Shown here piece by piece: positions 45,732 through 57,540 of a stretch of DNA of 64,000 bases; the stretch's first letter is position 1; the number at the start of each line of letters is the position of its first letter. The position numbers and the translations under genes are program-made. The stretch is taken from contig JAGFNK010000081.1 in assembly GCA_025769875.1 (NCBI GenBank), positions 1 through 64,000 of the forward strand, given 5' to 3'. Below the pieces are notes generated by a model. It made no database searches, had not been told where the DNA came from, and saw only the letters and a program-made list of their open reading frames with translations. This DNA is from Russula earlei. Taxonomy: Eukaryota > Basidiomycota > Agaricomycetes > Russulales > Russulaceae.

Positions 45732-46383
45732 TTGACCAGTCAGGACCTGGCAGCTGACAGGTGTCAAAAACTTTTCGCCTGTGCCAAGAGCATATCACAA
45801 GATTTGATCTTGCAATTCAATGAGATCTGCTTTCACATTGCTTCACAATCCTGGTCTGGCGAGTTTTACTCAATCAATCTGATGAAGTTGACTTGTGATT
45901 GCACAGATTATCCATGGATTAGATTCTGCAAACACATTGCAAGCAATCTACATCCACTTTCCCCACCTCTGTCCTGAAGAGAGCACCCAAAAAGCTCCCA
46001 TATAGAGTGCAAATAAATCCCCTGACCCACCATCCCCATTCACCAGGCCAAGGGAGAGCCTAGTATCTCTCTCACAGTAGATCATATCATTATCATGCAA
46101 TCTCACATCTAGGCTTGAGGGTGCTAATCAATCAGCAGAGATCATCGAGGTCACACAGGCCACCAAATACAGTTTGGCAGCCACAATTAATATAATTCAA
46201 GGTTTCAAGGTCTTACCTGATAAGGAGGTAATTGTGCCCAATCAGCATATGTGGACAGAGACAGCTGAGCGTATTGGTGTCAAACAGGGCCCAAAACAAC
46301 AGACCAGTCTCCCTGACACGCAGGGACTGACAGCGCAAAGCATCAGCATCACTAAGGGAAAGTGCCTGCCATGTTCACGATGA
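45732..46383 (+). pseudogene. SWIM zinc-finger protein fragment
   Basis: Frame 45732-45977 has FHIASQSWSGEFYSINLMKL followed by TCDCTDYPWIRFCKHIA, a CxC...CxH SWIM finger, as in MULE-type transposases and related fungal proteins. Further frames to 46383 (AATINIIQGFKVLPDKEV) look like a decayed C-terminal extension with stops between. No catalytic domain is visible, so the origin is unclear. Confidence 0.6.
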
Positions 46384-46780
46384 TCCATACACTGGGGGTG
46401 AACAGGTCAGCAACATCTGCCACCACAAATGCACACATGTGTGCCCTTGGGGAACTGCCATCTCAAACCCCCCTCCCTCAGAACCCCCCTTGGAACCCCC
46501 CTCCCTCAGATGCCATCCGCCTCCCTTTCACCAGGTCCCTTTGGACTCACACTGCTGCCTATTCTAGCAGCCTCATCTTCTGCTGATCCTTACAATAGAA
46601 AATCTTTATTTGTATTGTAATTTATTTTCCAGATACATCATAAATAAGTGATTAAATAAGTGATTAAGAAAATACTTTGGTGTCATTTACATGTGTGATT
46701 GAAGCCCCAATTATCTTGCCAACCCAATTGCCTTTTATAGTAATTTTTGATCATCTAACCACTGCTAAAAGTACGCAACT
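46384..46780. other. Intergenic, no gene
   Basis: CCCC-rich then AT-rich sequence, no recognised content. Confidence 0.4.
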
Positions 46781-46900
46781 TACATTGTTATAATAGGACT
46801 CCAGCCTGATGCCTTCAATGGCACACACCCTATGAAGTCCTAAAAGATGAAGTCCCTGATATTTCACATCTCAGAGTATTCAGTTGTGGTGCATATATGT
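46781..46900 (+). repeat. Fragment of copia integrase
   Basis: About 120 bp matching 6160-6281 of the copia element (GCCTTCAATGGC, CGAAGTCC/TGAAGTCC, GGTCCCTGATATCTCACA/TCACATCTCAGAGTATT). Most differences are C to T or G to A. A separate, older relative. Confidence 0.75.
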
Positions 46901-47010
46901 AAATCACAAGTGAAACAAAACTCATATTTTAAAAAATTCCTATTGGTTTATCATATATGCCATGTCACTCATATCACACTGGTCACACCAGTCACTCCTG
47001 GAAAATCCTG

Positions 47011-47043
47011 AAGTTCAAGTTCAAGTTCAAGTTTAAGTTCAAG
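47011..47043 (+). repeat. AAGTTC hexanucleotide microsatellite
   Basis: Five and a half AAGTTC units, one with a C to T change. Confidence 0.85.
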
Positions 47044-47775
47044 AATTCTTGGTTGGTAAAATGGGCCTTTTTTTCCAATAATAAAATCCCTTGAATAAAA
47101 AGATATCAAACCCTGGAGACATAGCTGCTGCACTTGAGTCAGAGCACCACCATTGCATATGTCAAATCAACTTGTCTGTTACACTGACTTCACCTTGGGA
47201 AAGATTGGCAGCAGCAATGCAGAAAATGTTCTCAGAGCTGACATCTCTATGGTTTGGATTACTAGTATCAGTACCAACACATGCAATGTCCACCTCTATG
47301 ACATCTCTTGTTCACAAATGGTCCATTTTCAGGACTGGTTTTGTCTGCCAATCAACTTGTTGTCCTCAACATTTGGAATATTCTCCCTAGGATTTGGTCA
47401 CTGCCCTCTTGGTCATGTCCAGACTTGAAATCCTTTATGTTGAATTCCAATCACCTTGATATCTGCCATGTTGACCTCCACCTCCACTCACATGCCCTGT
47501 CATCCCTGCTCTCACTGAACTTGAGTCCAGGTCCACAAGTACATGGAGGACTTGCTGGCCCAACTCAAGGCTCCCACTCTCAGGTACCCCAACATATTAT
47601 TCTTCATCCACCTCAACTTTGTCATCCCACAATTTTGCCAGTTGATCAGTCATGATTGTTCAAGACATGCAACAGTGCATTTGTTTGCACTTCTGATCAT
47701 GCAATGACATTCTCAATTTGCAGAGAATCACCTCAGCTTTCAAAGTTCTCCTTACAGAGTGTTGGATTGGCAGCT
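47044..47775. other. Unassigned stretch before the gypsy LTR
   Basis: Overlapping plus-strand frames (47091-47390, 47153-47428, 47308-47655) show no motif I recognise. CpG is almost absent. Confidence 0.35.
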
Positions 47776-48604
47776 TGTCAAGACACGTACTGCTGATCCG
47801 TGTGGACTCAGGAGCAGGTGGGCAAGGGTCGGAACAGATGGTACACGGCGTAGGCGGCATTGAACAAGAGGATGAGCCAAATGACTAAGATGTACCAGAT
47901 GGGGACTGGTACGTGTGACTGGAGGCAGAGGTGAAGGTTAGAAGCCAGTGCAACGAGGGGGCTTTAAACAAGGCGGTCATAGAAGAGTACCTTGGAAGCG
48001 AGAGGAGTCTTTAAACTGAGTGGTCACGGGGGAGTACCCAGGAAGATGAGAGTATCACAAATGGACAGTCTGACAACTGCCATGCTTCATTGGGGCTTAT
48101 ATACAGAGTACAGGGTCGATTACAAAGAACTGGGACTATTCTAGACTCTTTGGTACCATCCAATAGGACTACAGAGGCATAAACTTGCTTGTGTCAAGTT
48201 TCAGGCTTACTGAGTGCATTACTGATCATTGTGGAGCGATGACATCATTATGATGTCACTGTGGAGCGCTTAGTGAGCCTATGAGGTCACTGTGGAGTCG
48301 CTCAGTCAGCCATGATGTCATTGGAGCCTTGATGACGTCAGATGATTTATGCAATAGTTTCTAAGAGTTTGTGCCGCTGTTTCGGGTCCTTGGTGGCTGG
48401 GTGGCCATGTGGCTGCCACGCAATGATTACCCGATTAGGAAACGGGTGCCTGGTCGTGTTATAGTGCCTTTGCAATAGCGATATCTTGTACCGCAGGAGG
48501 GATAGCCCAGAAAATGGAAGGGAGTTGGCAATGCAAAGTGAGAGAGGTCTCTCTTGAGTGAAATAGGACAATCTACGGCCAGGACCTGGCCTTGGTTCGT
48601 AACA
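47776..48604 (-). repeat. 3-prime LTR of minus-strand chromodomain gypsy element
   Basis: 829 bp, TGTCAAGACA...CGTAACA on the plus strand; in element sense TGTTACG...TCTTGACA. Joined directly to the polypurine tract at 48605. Same family as solo LTRs at 11250 and 23580 and the truncated LTR at 59461. The partner LTR is missing because the element is cut at 51465. Confidence 0.92.
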
Positions 48605-48617
48605 TTCATCCCCTCTT
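48605..48617 (-). other. Polypurine tract of minus gypsy element
   Basis: On the minus strand AAAGAGGGGATGAA precedes the LTR. Identical context at 59447-59460 in the plus copy. Confidence 0.75.
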
Positions 48618-51465
48618 TATAGACTTGTTGCTCCTGCAACGGTAGGAACTTGTTTCTTTGGAAGGTGGAGTAGTTTGCATATGAGAAGTCGAAGTCTGTT
48701 CGTCTGTGGGGAATTCTTTCTTATTCTATGGATTGCTTTGGGGATAGCTGTAGTCGATTGGGTGCATGTGATCGCAGGGGTTCTCTGAAAAGTTCGTTGG
48801 TAACCAGGATAAAGATAGTCATCGACGGAGGTCATGATGAGAGTTGTTGGTTTAGGGGTCACTCCTGGTGGGAATCATTTTAAGCGCCTTCGGATATTTC
48901 CGATGGAAGTCTTTAACAAGTAATTGCGCTTTTGATAGGTTAGATGCTGGTTCCCAAGTGTTTTCTGCAGCAGTGTAACCTTTCCATTTAACTAGGTATT
49001 GGATCCCTTTGTGGTTTGGGGAGAGCCGAGAGTTTAAGATTTGTTCTACTTCATATTGTTCTTCTCCTTCGACTAGTATCGGTGGCGGGTTTGAGAAGTT
49101 AGGACCGTGGGCAGTGGTTTCTTTGTAAGGTTTAATCAGGGAATGGTGAAAGACTGGGTGTATCTTCCAGGACTTTGGTAGCTCGAGGCGAACATTTACT
49201 GGATAGGCAGTGATGACTTTGAATGGTCCATAGTGTCGAGGGGCTAGTTTTGCTTTTGGGTGAGTGGTTCATAGATTTGTGGCTTCCAACCATACTTGAT
49301 CCCCTTTTTTAAAACGAAATGTGGAGGTTTGGGGTCCTGATTGCTTCATGATCTCAGCTGCTCGGTTCAGGGAGGCAGCTACTTCTTCTCTGAGTTGGTC
49401 TAGTCTTGTTAGTCTTTCTTGGATTGAAGGGAACTTTGATGCAAAAGCAAGGGGCAGAGCAAATGTTGGGTTAAAGCCATACCAGACCTCGAAAGGGGGT
49501 TTGTTTGTAGCACTGTGTTGTCTGGCATTATGTGCAAACTCCATAAAGGGAATTAGCTCTGCCCAATTGTCCGCTTGGTGGTTGCAAAATATTCGTAGGT
49601 ATTGTTCTAGTTCTTGGTTAACTCATTCTGTTTCTCCATCTGTTTGAGGGTGATATGCCGTGCTCAATGATACCTTGACATTTAATTTCTTCCATAGTTC
49701 TTGAGTGACTTTTGCTGCGAATTGAGGGCCTCTGTCTGATATTATTTGTGTTGGGAGGCCTACTCTTCTCCAGACATTGTTCATGATTAGTGTTGCTGTT
49801 TCATCCGCTGTGATTGTCTTGTGGCAGGGGGTAATGATTATTGCTTTGCTGAATCGATCTACCACGACTAGGAGGCTGTCAAAGCCTTGTGAAATTGGTA
49901 GGTCCGTGATAAAGTCCATGGTAATGCTCTTCCATACTTCTCCAGCTGGTGTAATCGGTACAAGGGGTGTTTCTGTCTTTGGGTGGTTCTTTGTACTTTG
50001 GCAAATTGTGCAACCGTCTACATAACCTTTGACATAGGTTAGCATTCCTGGCCACCAATAGTTTCGGCTGATTAGTTCGTAAGTTTTCCATTGGCCAGGA
50101 TGTCTGGTGGCGAGGGAGTCATGATGTAGTTTCAGAATTTTCTTTCGTAGAGTGTCGTTGTTTGGGATGTAGACTTTTCCTTTGAATAATATTAGTCCAT
50201 CTTCGAGGTTCCAGTCTTGTAAGCCTTTGGATAGTTGTCTTGGTCCATTCTTTATAACGATTGCTAACGCGTTAGATACTTCTGGGTCATAGTCTTTGCT
50301 AGATCGTAGTTGTTGTCGAAGTTCCTGGTCGCCGATTGGTTCTGTAGCAGAGGTGCGTGTTGCTCTAATTTTAAAATATTTGTCATCTAGGAGCACCTTT
50401 CCATAATTTTTGTTTTGTATCCCCTCTTTAAAGTCTGGCCGCCTGGACAGACCGTCTGCTTTGTTCATAGTTCCTGGGTGGTGGGTGATGGTGAAGTCGA
50501 AATTGCTGGGGAGGAGTGCCCATCGGGCTTGTCGTCTCGTGAGTTTTTGTTTTGTCATGAAGTATGTCAAGTTATTGTGGTCTGTCCATAGGTCAATGGG
50601 GTGTGTAGCGCCTTCAAGGTAGTGTCGGAAGTGCCAGAGGGATAAAACGATAGCAAGGAGTTCTTTATCGTAGATCATATAATTTTGTTGTGCGGGGTCC
50701 AAGGATTTCGAGAAATAGGCTACTGGGTGATATCTATTAAATTCATCGGGTTGTTCCAAGATTGCACCAACTGCAAAGTCACTTGCATCGCAGATGAGTT
50801 GAAAGGGTTTCGTATGGTCAGGTAACATGAGGATTGGGGCCGTTGTGAATGCTTGGATTAGTTTCTGAAATGCTTGTTCTTCATCGTCTTCCCACTTGAA
50901 GGGATTTTCTTTCTTTGTTAAGTTAAACAAGGGCCGTGCTATTCAAGAGTATTGGTGGATAAATCGTCGATAGAAGTTGCAGAATCCTAGAAATGCTTGT
51001 ACTTCCGTGACATTGGTCGGAGTAGGCCATTTGTAATGCCTATTAACTTGTCTTGGTCCATGGATATTCGTCCTTGGGAGATATTGATGCCTAGGTAACT
51101 AATAGAGTTTTGTCGGAAAGCACATTTCTCTGGTTTCAAATATAAGTCGTGGTCTTGGAGTGTTTTTAGGACCTTATGTGTCCAGTCATCTAGTTCGTTC
51201 AAGGTTTGCGCCATGATTAGTATATCATCTAGATAAACAACCACTTGTTCAGTGGCAATGTATTTTGCTAGGATGGTGTTCATAAAGCGTTGGAAAGTGG
51301 CTGGGGCATTGCAGAGACCAAATGTCATTATTAAAGGTTCGAAGAGTCCTAATGGTGTCTTGAATGCTGCGAGGTGTTCATCGCCTTCCCTTAGACGGAT
51401 GTTATTGTATCCCCATTGTACGTCAAACTTGGTAAAGTATTGGGCTCCTTGGAGTTTGTCGATTA
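48618..51465 (-). pseudogene. Ty3/gypsy chromovirus pol, minus copy (5-prime part missing)
   Basis: From 51465 downward: RT from IIDKLQGAQYFTKFDVQWGY, with YLDDILIM (catalytic Asp pair), RNase H (ICDASDFAVGAIL, YDKELLAIVLSLWHFRHYLE), integrase zinc region (NYWWPGM, CTICQSTK), catalytic ITMDFITDLP, ISDRGPQFAA and HPQTDGETE, and a chromodomain (QYLVKWKGYTAAENTWEPAS, about 49060-48900). Gag, protease and the RT N-terminus are absent. In-frame TGA at 50943-50945, 49623-49625 and 49269-49271 sit where CGA (Arg) is expected; one frameshift lies near 51020. RT is cut by element A. Confidence 0.92.
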
Positions 51466-54135
51466 TTGCCGTTTTCAGCGCACTTGGCGGAGCTTGAATT
51501 CCACCCAAATTGGCGCAGAAACCCCCTCAAACATGCGGGATGAATATCTCCCTCAAAACAGCTTCAATTCATATGAAAATTATTGTCCCTGAATCGCCTG
51601 AATGAGGGCTAGGCAGCCCCATTGTTTTCATGAGATTTGAGTGAGAATTGGTGGAGCTGGACTCAAGCCACCTCCACATGTGTATTAGATGAATTACAAC
51701 TCAAAATCATGGTCTATATCTATTATTTTTCCCTCATGTTGTACCCATGGGCTGTCTTGAGGCAGCCCCATAGTTTTTTTGACTCAAGTGTTGTGGTGTG
51801 CAACATTGTTTTCAGTGTGATTGGAGTGACGGCCAGCCACTCATTGCCCCTCTTACCTCTCCATTCTGACCATACACATACCCTGCGCCCATGCCCGCTC
51901 CAGCCTCCGTCCCTACATCGTGCACCATCGCCTCCGCCTCGCCTGCCTTGCCCATCGTCCCTGCGGTTCCCACCTCGTCCGCCGTTCCCGTCACCTCGTT
52001 CACCGCCGCCATCCTCGACTCGCCAGCCATCATCGCCTCGGCTCCACCTGCCCTCGCCGTCCCAGCATCGCCCGCATTCGCCATCGTCACCACCTGCCCT
52101 CGCCGTCCCAGCATCGCCCGCATTCGCCATCGTCGCCACCTTGTCTGTCCCCGCTGCCGTAGCCTCAGCCGTGACATCGCCTATCGCCACTGTCCCCGTC
52201 TTAGCCCAACCAGCTCCCGCGCCCTCAGTGTCACCTGCTATGGCCACTGTCTCAGCTCCATGCACAACCACCATCTCAACCTCGCCCACCGATGTTTTAG
52301 CGCCGCCCGCCACTTCAGCCCTTGCAGCCTCGTCTGCCACCCCCGCCTTCGTCTCATCCGCTCCCGCGCCCTCAGTCGTCTCGTTGCCCTCAGTCTCGTC
52401 CGTCGCCTCGTCCGTTGCCACAGTAGCCTCAGTCGTGCCAGCCGCCGACTTTGCATCAGTCTCCGTCTTAGCCTCGCCCGTACTCGTCAGTTCAGCCCAG
52501 TCTGTCATAGCACCAGCATCGCCAGCCGCCACCGTCTCCACCCTGCCCTCAGCCTCAGCCTTCTCAGTCTCAGCCGCCGCCACCGCGCCCCTAGTTTTGC
52601 CAGCCGTCTCCATCGCCCCAGCTTCAGATCAGTGAACCGCCGCCACCGCGCTCTTAGCCTTGCCAGCCGCCTTAGTCTTGTCAGCCGCCACCGTAGCCTC
52701 AGCCTCAGCCACCGACGTCTTAGTGCCACATGCCGCCGTCTCCACCACCGTCTCACAAGCCACCGCTGCCACGCCCTTGTCAGCCACCACCGCCGTCGCC
52801 CCTGCGTCGCCCTCAGTCGTCGCCTCCGCCCCGTCCGCCTCCACCGTCGCACCAGCTCAGTCCGCCGCCATCTTCTCAGTCTCAGCCTCAGTCTTCTCAG
52901 TCTCAGCCGCCGCTTTAGTAGTTTCGCGCGACACCAGCACCGCCGCACTGTCGCAACCCCTCGCCACCAGCACCACCCCAGAAGACCAAGAAGGCCTCGG
53001 CCATGAACTTAGCCACGACACGCCACAACAGGAGCAGAAGCCGCCGTCGCAGGAGAAGCAGTCGCGGACGCCAACAGCACACCGCACACCGCCTCCCACA
53101 TCACCTCCCCATCCTGTTCGCGCGCTCTCGCCCACGTCTGCTGCCGACACCTGCAGTGGAGACGACCCCGCCACCGCCACCGCAAGACGACAGATCCCAC
53201 CCCCGCGCAAGCCGCCCCACGCATCCTCTTTCTCGAGTCCTCGCCACCTACGTCTCTATCTACGAACTCACGCTCACCTGCCTACACCTTCGCTCCTCGT
53301 CCACGCCTGCTGCCACCACCTGCAATGGAGACGACCACGCTGCCACCGCCACAAGACAACACCACCACCACGCAGCCGCCATCTCGTCACCGCCGCCCTC
53401 GTCTCCATCGCCTCTGTTTCCCATCGCCCTCGCCTCTTCCGTCATCGCCATCGCCGATCGCCGCCTTCGTGTCTTCCAGCAGCACAAGCAGCCGCGACCG
53501 CCGCACGCGCCCATGCATGCCTCGGCACACTAGACGCGTTCGCAGTCTCAAGCCTTTCACGACCGCCTCAACCGTCTCAACCAGTCTTGATTCATTTTCA
53601 TGCCATTCATCTCTAGTACCTCTCTCCTGTATATAAAAACACCCTAGCTACTCTGTAGTAGAAAGAGTTCAGAATAGGACCCCTTCTTTGCAACCCACTC
53701 CTCTCTGTCTGTGAAAAACAAGAAGGATGGTCAGAATCGAGAGGCGAGAGGGGTGATGAGTGGCTGGCCGCGACTCCAATTGCACTGGAAACAACTGTTG
53801 CACACCACAACACTTGAGTCAAAAACACTATGGGGCTGCCTCAAGACAGCCCATGGGTACAACATGAGGGAAAAATAATAGATATAGACCATGATTTTGA
53901 GTTGTAATTCATCTAATACACATGTGGAGGTGGCTTGAGTCCAGCTCCACCAATTCTCACTCAAATCTCATGAAAACAATGGGGCTGCCTAGCCCTCATT
54001 CAGGCGATTCAGGGACAATAAATTTCATATGAATTGAAGCTGTTTTGAGGGAGATATTCATCCCGCATGTTTGAGGGGGTTTCTGCGCCGATTTGGGTGG
54101 AATTCAAGCTCCGCCAAGTGCGCTGAAAACGGCAA
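51466..54135. mobile_element. TIR element A (TA target, low-complexity interior)
   Basis: 2670 bp, ends TTGCCGTTTTCAGCGCACTT, TA on both sides (51464-51465, 54136-54137). TIRs 51466-51873 and 53727-54135 (about 408 bp). Interior is GCC/TCG-rich with long Ala/Ser/Val or Arg/Leu frames that are by-products of composition; a 46-bp tandem duplication lies near 52047-52138. No transposase. Left flank is gypsy RT on the minus strand, right flank gypsy RNase H on the plus strand, so the flanks do not form one target. Confidence 0.85.
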
Positions 54136-55560
54136 TAACAGATATCACCCAGTAGCCTATTTTTTGAAATCCTTGGACCCCACACAATGAAATTACATGA
54201 TCTATGATAAGAGCTCCTTGCCGTTGTCTCATCCCTCTGGCATTTTCGGCACTACCTTGAAGGCGCTGCACACCCCATTGATCTATGGATGGACCACAAT
54301 AATTTGACATACTTCATGACAAAACAAAAGTGCGACGACAAGCCCAATGGGCACTCCTTCTCAGCAATTTTGACTTCACGATCACGCATCACCCAGGAAC
54401 TATGAACAAAGCAGATGGTCTGTCCAGGCAGCCAGACTTTAAAGAGGGGATACAAAACAAAAACAATGGAAAGGTGCTCCTAGATGACAAATATTTTAAA
54501 ATTAGAGCAACACGCACCTCCACTACAGAACCAATTGGCGACCAAGAACTTTGACAACAACTGTGATCTAGCAAAGAATACGACCCAGAAGTAGCTAACG
54601 TGTTAGCAATCATTATAAAGAGTGGACCAAGATGATTATCCAAAGGCTTACAAGACTGGAACCTCAAAGATGGACTAATATTATTCAAAGGAAAAGTCTA
54701 TATCCCAAACAATGACACCCTACAAAAGAAAATTCTGAAACTACATCACGACTCCCTCACCACTGGGCATCTGGGCCAATGGAAAACTTATGAACTAATC
54801 AGCCAAAACTATTGGTGGCCAGGAATGCTAACCTATGTCAAAAGTTATGTAGATGGTTGCGCAATTTGCCAAAGCACAAAGAACTGCCCAAAGACAGAAA
54901 CACCCCTTGTACCAATTACACCAGCTGGAGAAGTATGGAAAAGCATTACCATGGACTTTATCATGGACCTACAGGTTTCACAAGGCTTTGACAGCCTCCT
55001 AGTCATGGTAGATCGATTCAGCAAAGCAATAATCATTACCCCTTGCCACAAGACAATCACAGCAGATGAAACAGCAACACTAATCATGAACAATGTCTGG
55101 AGAAGAATAGGCCTCCCAACACAAATAATATCAGACAGAGGCCCTCAATTCGCAGCAAAAGTTACTCAAGAACTATGGAAGAAATTAAATGTCAAGGTAT
55201 CATTGAGCACAGCATATCACCCACAGACAGATGGAGAAACAGAACGAGTTAACCAAGAACTAGAACAATACCTACGAATATTTTGCAACCACCAAGCGGA
55301 CAATTGGGCAGAACTAATTCCCTTTATGGAGTTTGCACATAATGCCAGACAACACAGTGCTACAAACAAACCTCCTTTTGAGGTCTGGTATGGCTTTAAC
55401 CCAACATTTGCTCCGCCCCTTGCCTTTACATCAAAGTTCCCTTCAATCCAAGAAAGACTAACAAGACTAAACCAGCTCAGAGAAGAAGTAGCTGCCTCCC
55501 TGAACCAAGCAACTGAGATCATGAAGCAATCAGGACCTCAATCCTCCACATTTCACTTTA
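54136..55560 (+). pseudogene. Ty3/gypsy RNase H and integrase, plus copy
   Basis: Starts in RNase H (RYHPVAYF), then YFMTKQK, NFDFTITHHPGTMNKADGLS, NYWWPGMLTYV, CAICQSTKN, ITMDFIMDL, ISDRGPQFAA, HPQTDGETERVNQELEQYL (third acidic residue; Arg codon CGA intact where the minus copy has TGA) and FAHNARQHSATNKPPFEVWY. Several stops and frame changes in 54136-54800. Interrupted at 55560 by element B and continued at 58754. Confidence 0.9.
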
Positions 55561-56786
55561 TTGCCATTTTCAGCGCACTTGGCGGAGTTTGAATTCCACC
55601 CAAATCGGCGCAGAAAAACCCTCTCAAACGTGCGGGGCAAATATCTCCCTCAAACAGCTTCAATTCACATGAAACGTATTGTCCCTGAATCGCCTGAATG
55701 AGGGCTAGGCAGCCCCATTGTTTTCATGAGATTTGAGTGAGAATTGGTGGAGCTGGACTCAAGCCACCTCCACATGTGTATTAGATGAATTACAACTCAA
55801 AATCACGGTCTATATCTATTATTTTTCCCTCATGTTGTACCCATGGGCTGTCTTGAGGCAGCCCCATAGTGTTTTTGACTCAAGGGTTGTGGTGTGCAAC
55901 GTCGTTTCCCTCATATCGTGTGACAGTAGCACAGTCGTGTGCCGGGAAGGAGCCCCCCCAGGAAGTGCACACCTGAGCCCATGGGGCGGTGAAGTGTGTC
56001 CAAGAATGCAGAATGACTTCATAAGACTGAAGCTCCAAAAAGGAGGAGCACCTAGCAGGAACGCGAGAACGCGTTTGTTCATTCGACTGCACTCAGGTTC
56101 ACACAGATGATAAGGGAAAAACAGGGCAACTTTATTCAAGATGGTAGCAGATACAGGTGGGAACTAAGGCTAAGGGACAGGAAAAGCACAAAAGACAGGC
56201 ATATGAAAGGAAATCTAGACGTGAGAAGGGGACCGAAGCTGGACAACGTGAGGTATCGAGTCGTGATCTCCAGCGGCTGTGGTAGTGGCATGTGGCGATT
56301 TGTGAACGATGGCCGAGGCCAGGTGTGGTGACGAGGGGTGTGGTCAAGTCGCGACGCGAGGAGGGGGAGATGATGCAAAGGAGAGGCTGGAGGGGGGATA
56401 GGGAGAGTGCTGGTGGGTGGTCGCTTGGGCGCTGATGGCGCTGCCGAACGCAATTGCGGGTGGGACGATTGGAGAACTTGGATGGCAGATGCGAGGTAGA
56501 GGAGCGAGGGGGCGTGGAAGTAGAAAGGGAGAGGGAAGATGGCGGCAGGCTGGGAAATGGACGCATAGGCGGCGTGCAGATCTCTGACTAACAAAGTGAG
56601 AGTCTAGTAAAAAAGGGGAGAAAAGCATACCAAAATGTACAGTAGCAACACCGTCCGATGGCAACAAAGACGGCGGCATGGTACGGGGCTCTTCGGCTGT
56701 GCGTTGGGACTCGTCAGTGCATGGTGAAGGCGGGGGCGTTGAGGGCGAGGGCGTGCAGCGGTTGATGGGGGCGAGGGTGGCGTGCT
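55561..56786 (+). repeat. Left inverted arm of element B
   Basis: 1226 bp; coordinate sums with the partner arm are constant (114314), so there is no net length difference. Contains no credible gene. Confidence 0.9.
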
Positions 56787-56904
56787 GGCGGCGACGATGA
56801 TGATGATGTGAGGACGAAGAGGAGATGGCACGAAAGGAATACGCACATATGTACTCTTGTAAGCGATTCGCGGCCAGCCATATAGCTGTGTGGGTGAGTC
56901 GATA

Positions 56905-57201
56905 TCAAGGCCATGCGCCTTTGCGACTTTTTTGCATGTCTTGTGGTCCGTGCGTTTGTGCTGTAGTGAGTTCCCAGGCTTCTGCATTTACATAGGCATA
57001 GGACTCTTCCTCCCCATCCTCATCAATAGCAGGAAGGGATGTCTTGGAAGCCTGAGCTCGTGGTTGTGAGCGCTTCGGTCGAGTGGGAGTGCCTGAGCTG
57101 TCACTTTCATTTCCACCAGTTTTTTTTCGGGCAGCCTTCCTTTGGCCAGTAGTACGTGTCGGTGCAGGCCGGCGTTTTGAAGCACGTTGCTTCGAGCCCA
57201 T
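56905..57201 (-). CDS. Basic unrecognised protein in element B
   Basis: ATG 57201 on the minus strand. N-terminus very basic (GSKQRASKRR, GQRKAARKKTGG), then Ser/Pro and an acidic patch (IDEDGEEESYAYVNAEAWEL). A donor-like site near 56980 could lead into KVAKAHGLDIDSPTQLYGWP in another frame. It may be a nuclear DNA-binding accessory protein; cut short by the inner edge of the left arm. Confidence 0.4.
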   Translation of the reverse strand: MGSKQRASKRRPAPTRTTGQRKAARKKTGGNESDSSGTPTRPKRSQPRAQASKTSLPAIDEDGEEESYAYVNAEAWELTTAQTHGPQDMQKSRKGAWP

Positions 57202-57393
57202 GAGGGTTTAGGGGGTTGAAATGGAGAGGTAGAGTAAGGTATGGTGAGCAGCTCTGGGAAGGGAAGAACACCCTGTCGTCATCCTGGAGTCGGAGTGGAC
57301 AGGGTGGACGGTTGATGAATAAGCCACACGACTCTTTACGCACTTGCTTTATGCTTTCTTTACATCATGCTTTTCGCACATTCAACTAAACAT

Positions 57394-57540
57394 ATGCCAC
57401 GTGGCCAGGCGTTGTCTGATGATGCACGCTGGATTATCTTACACATGTCTTCAAGATTGACCCTTGATGATATCACCCATCACACTGGAGTTCCTCGTCG
57501 TACTATAGAGCGCATTGTGGCCATTGTAGCACGCCACCCT
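57394..57540 (+). pseudogene. N-terminal HTH of a Tc1-type transposase, truncated
   Basis: From ATG 57394: MPRGQALSDDARWIILHMSS, then RLTLDDITHHTGVPRRTIER. This is a homeodomain-like helix-turn-helix as at the start of basidiomycete Tc1-type transposases. The frame runs straight into the right inverted arm at 57528, so the rest of the gene, including the DDE domain, is missing. Divergent from the basic ORF, about 190 bp apart. Confidence 0.65.

Noticed and set aside
52505..52948. Arg/Leu-rich frames in elements A and C
   Set aside because: Composition by-product of GCC/GGC-rich DNA; open on several frames at once.
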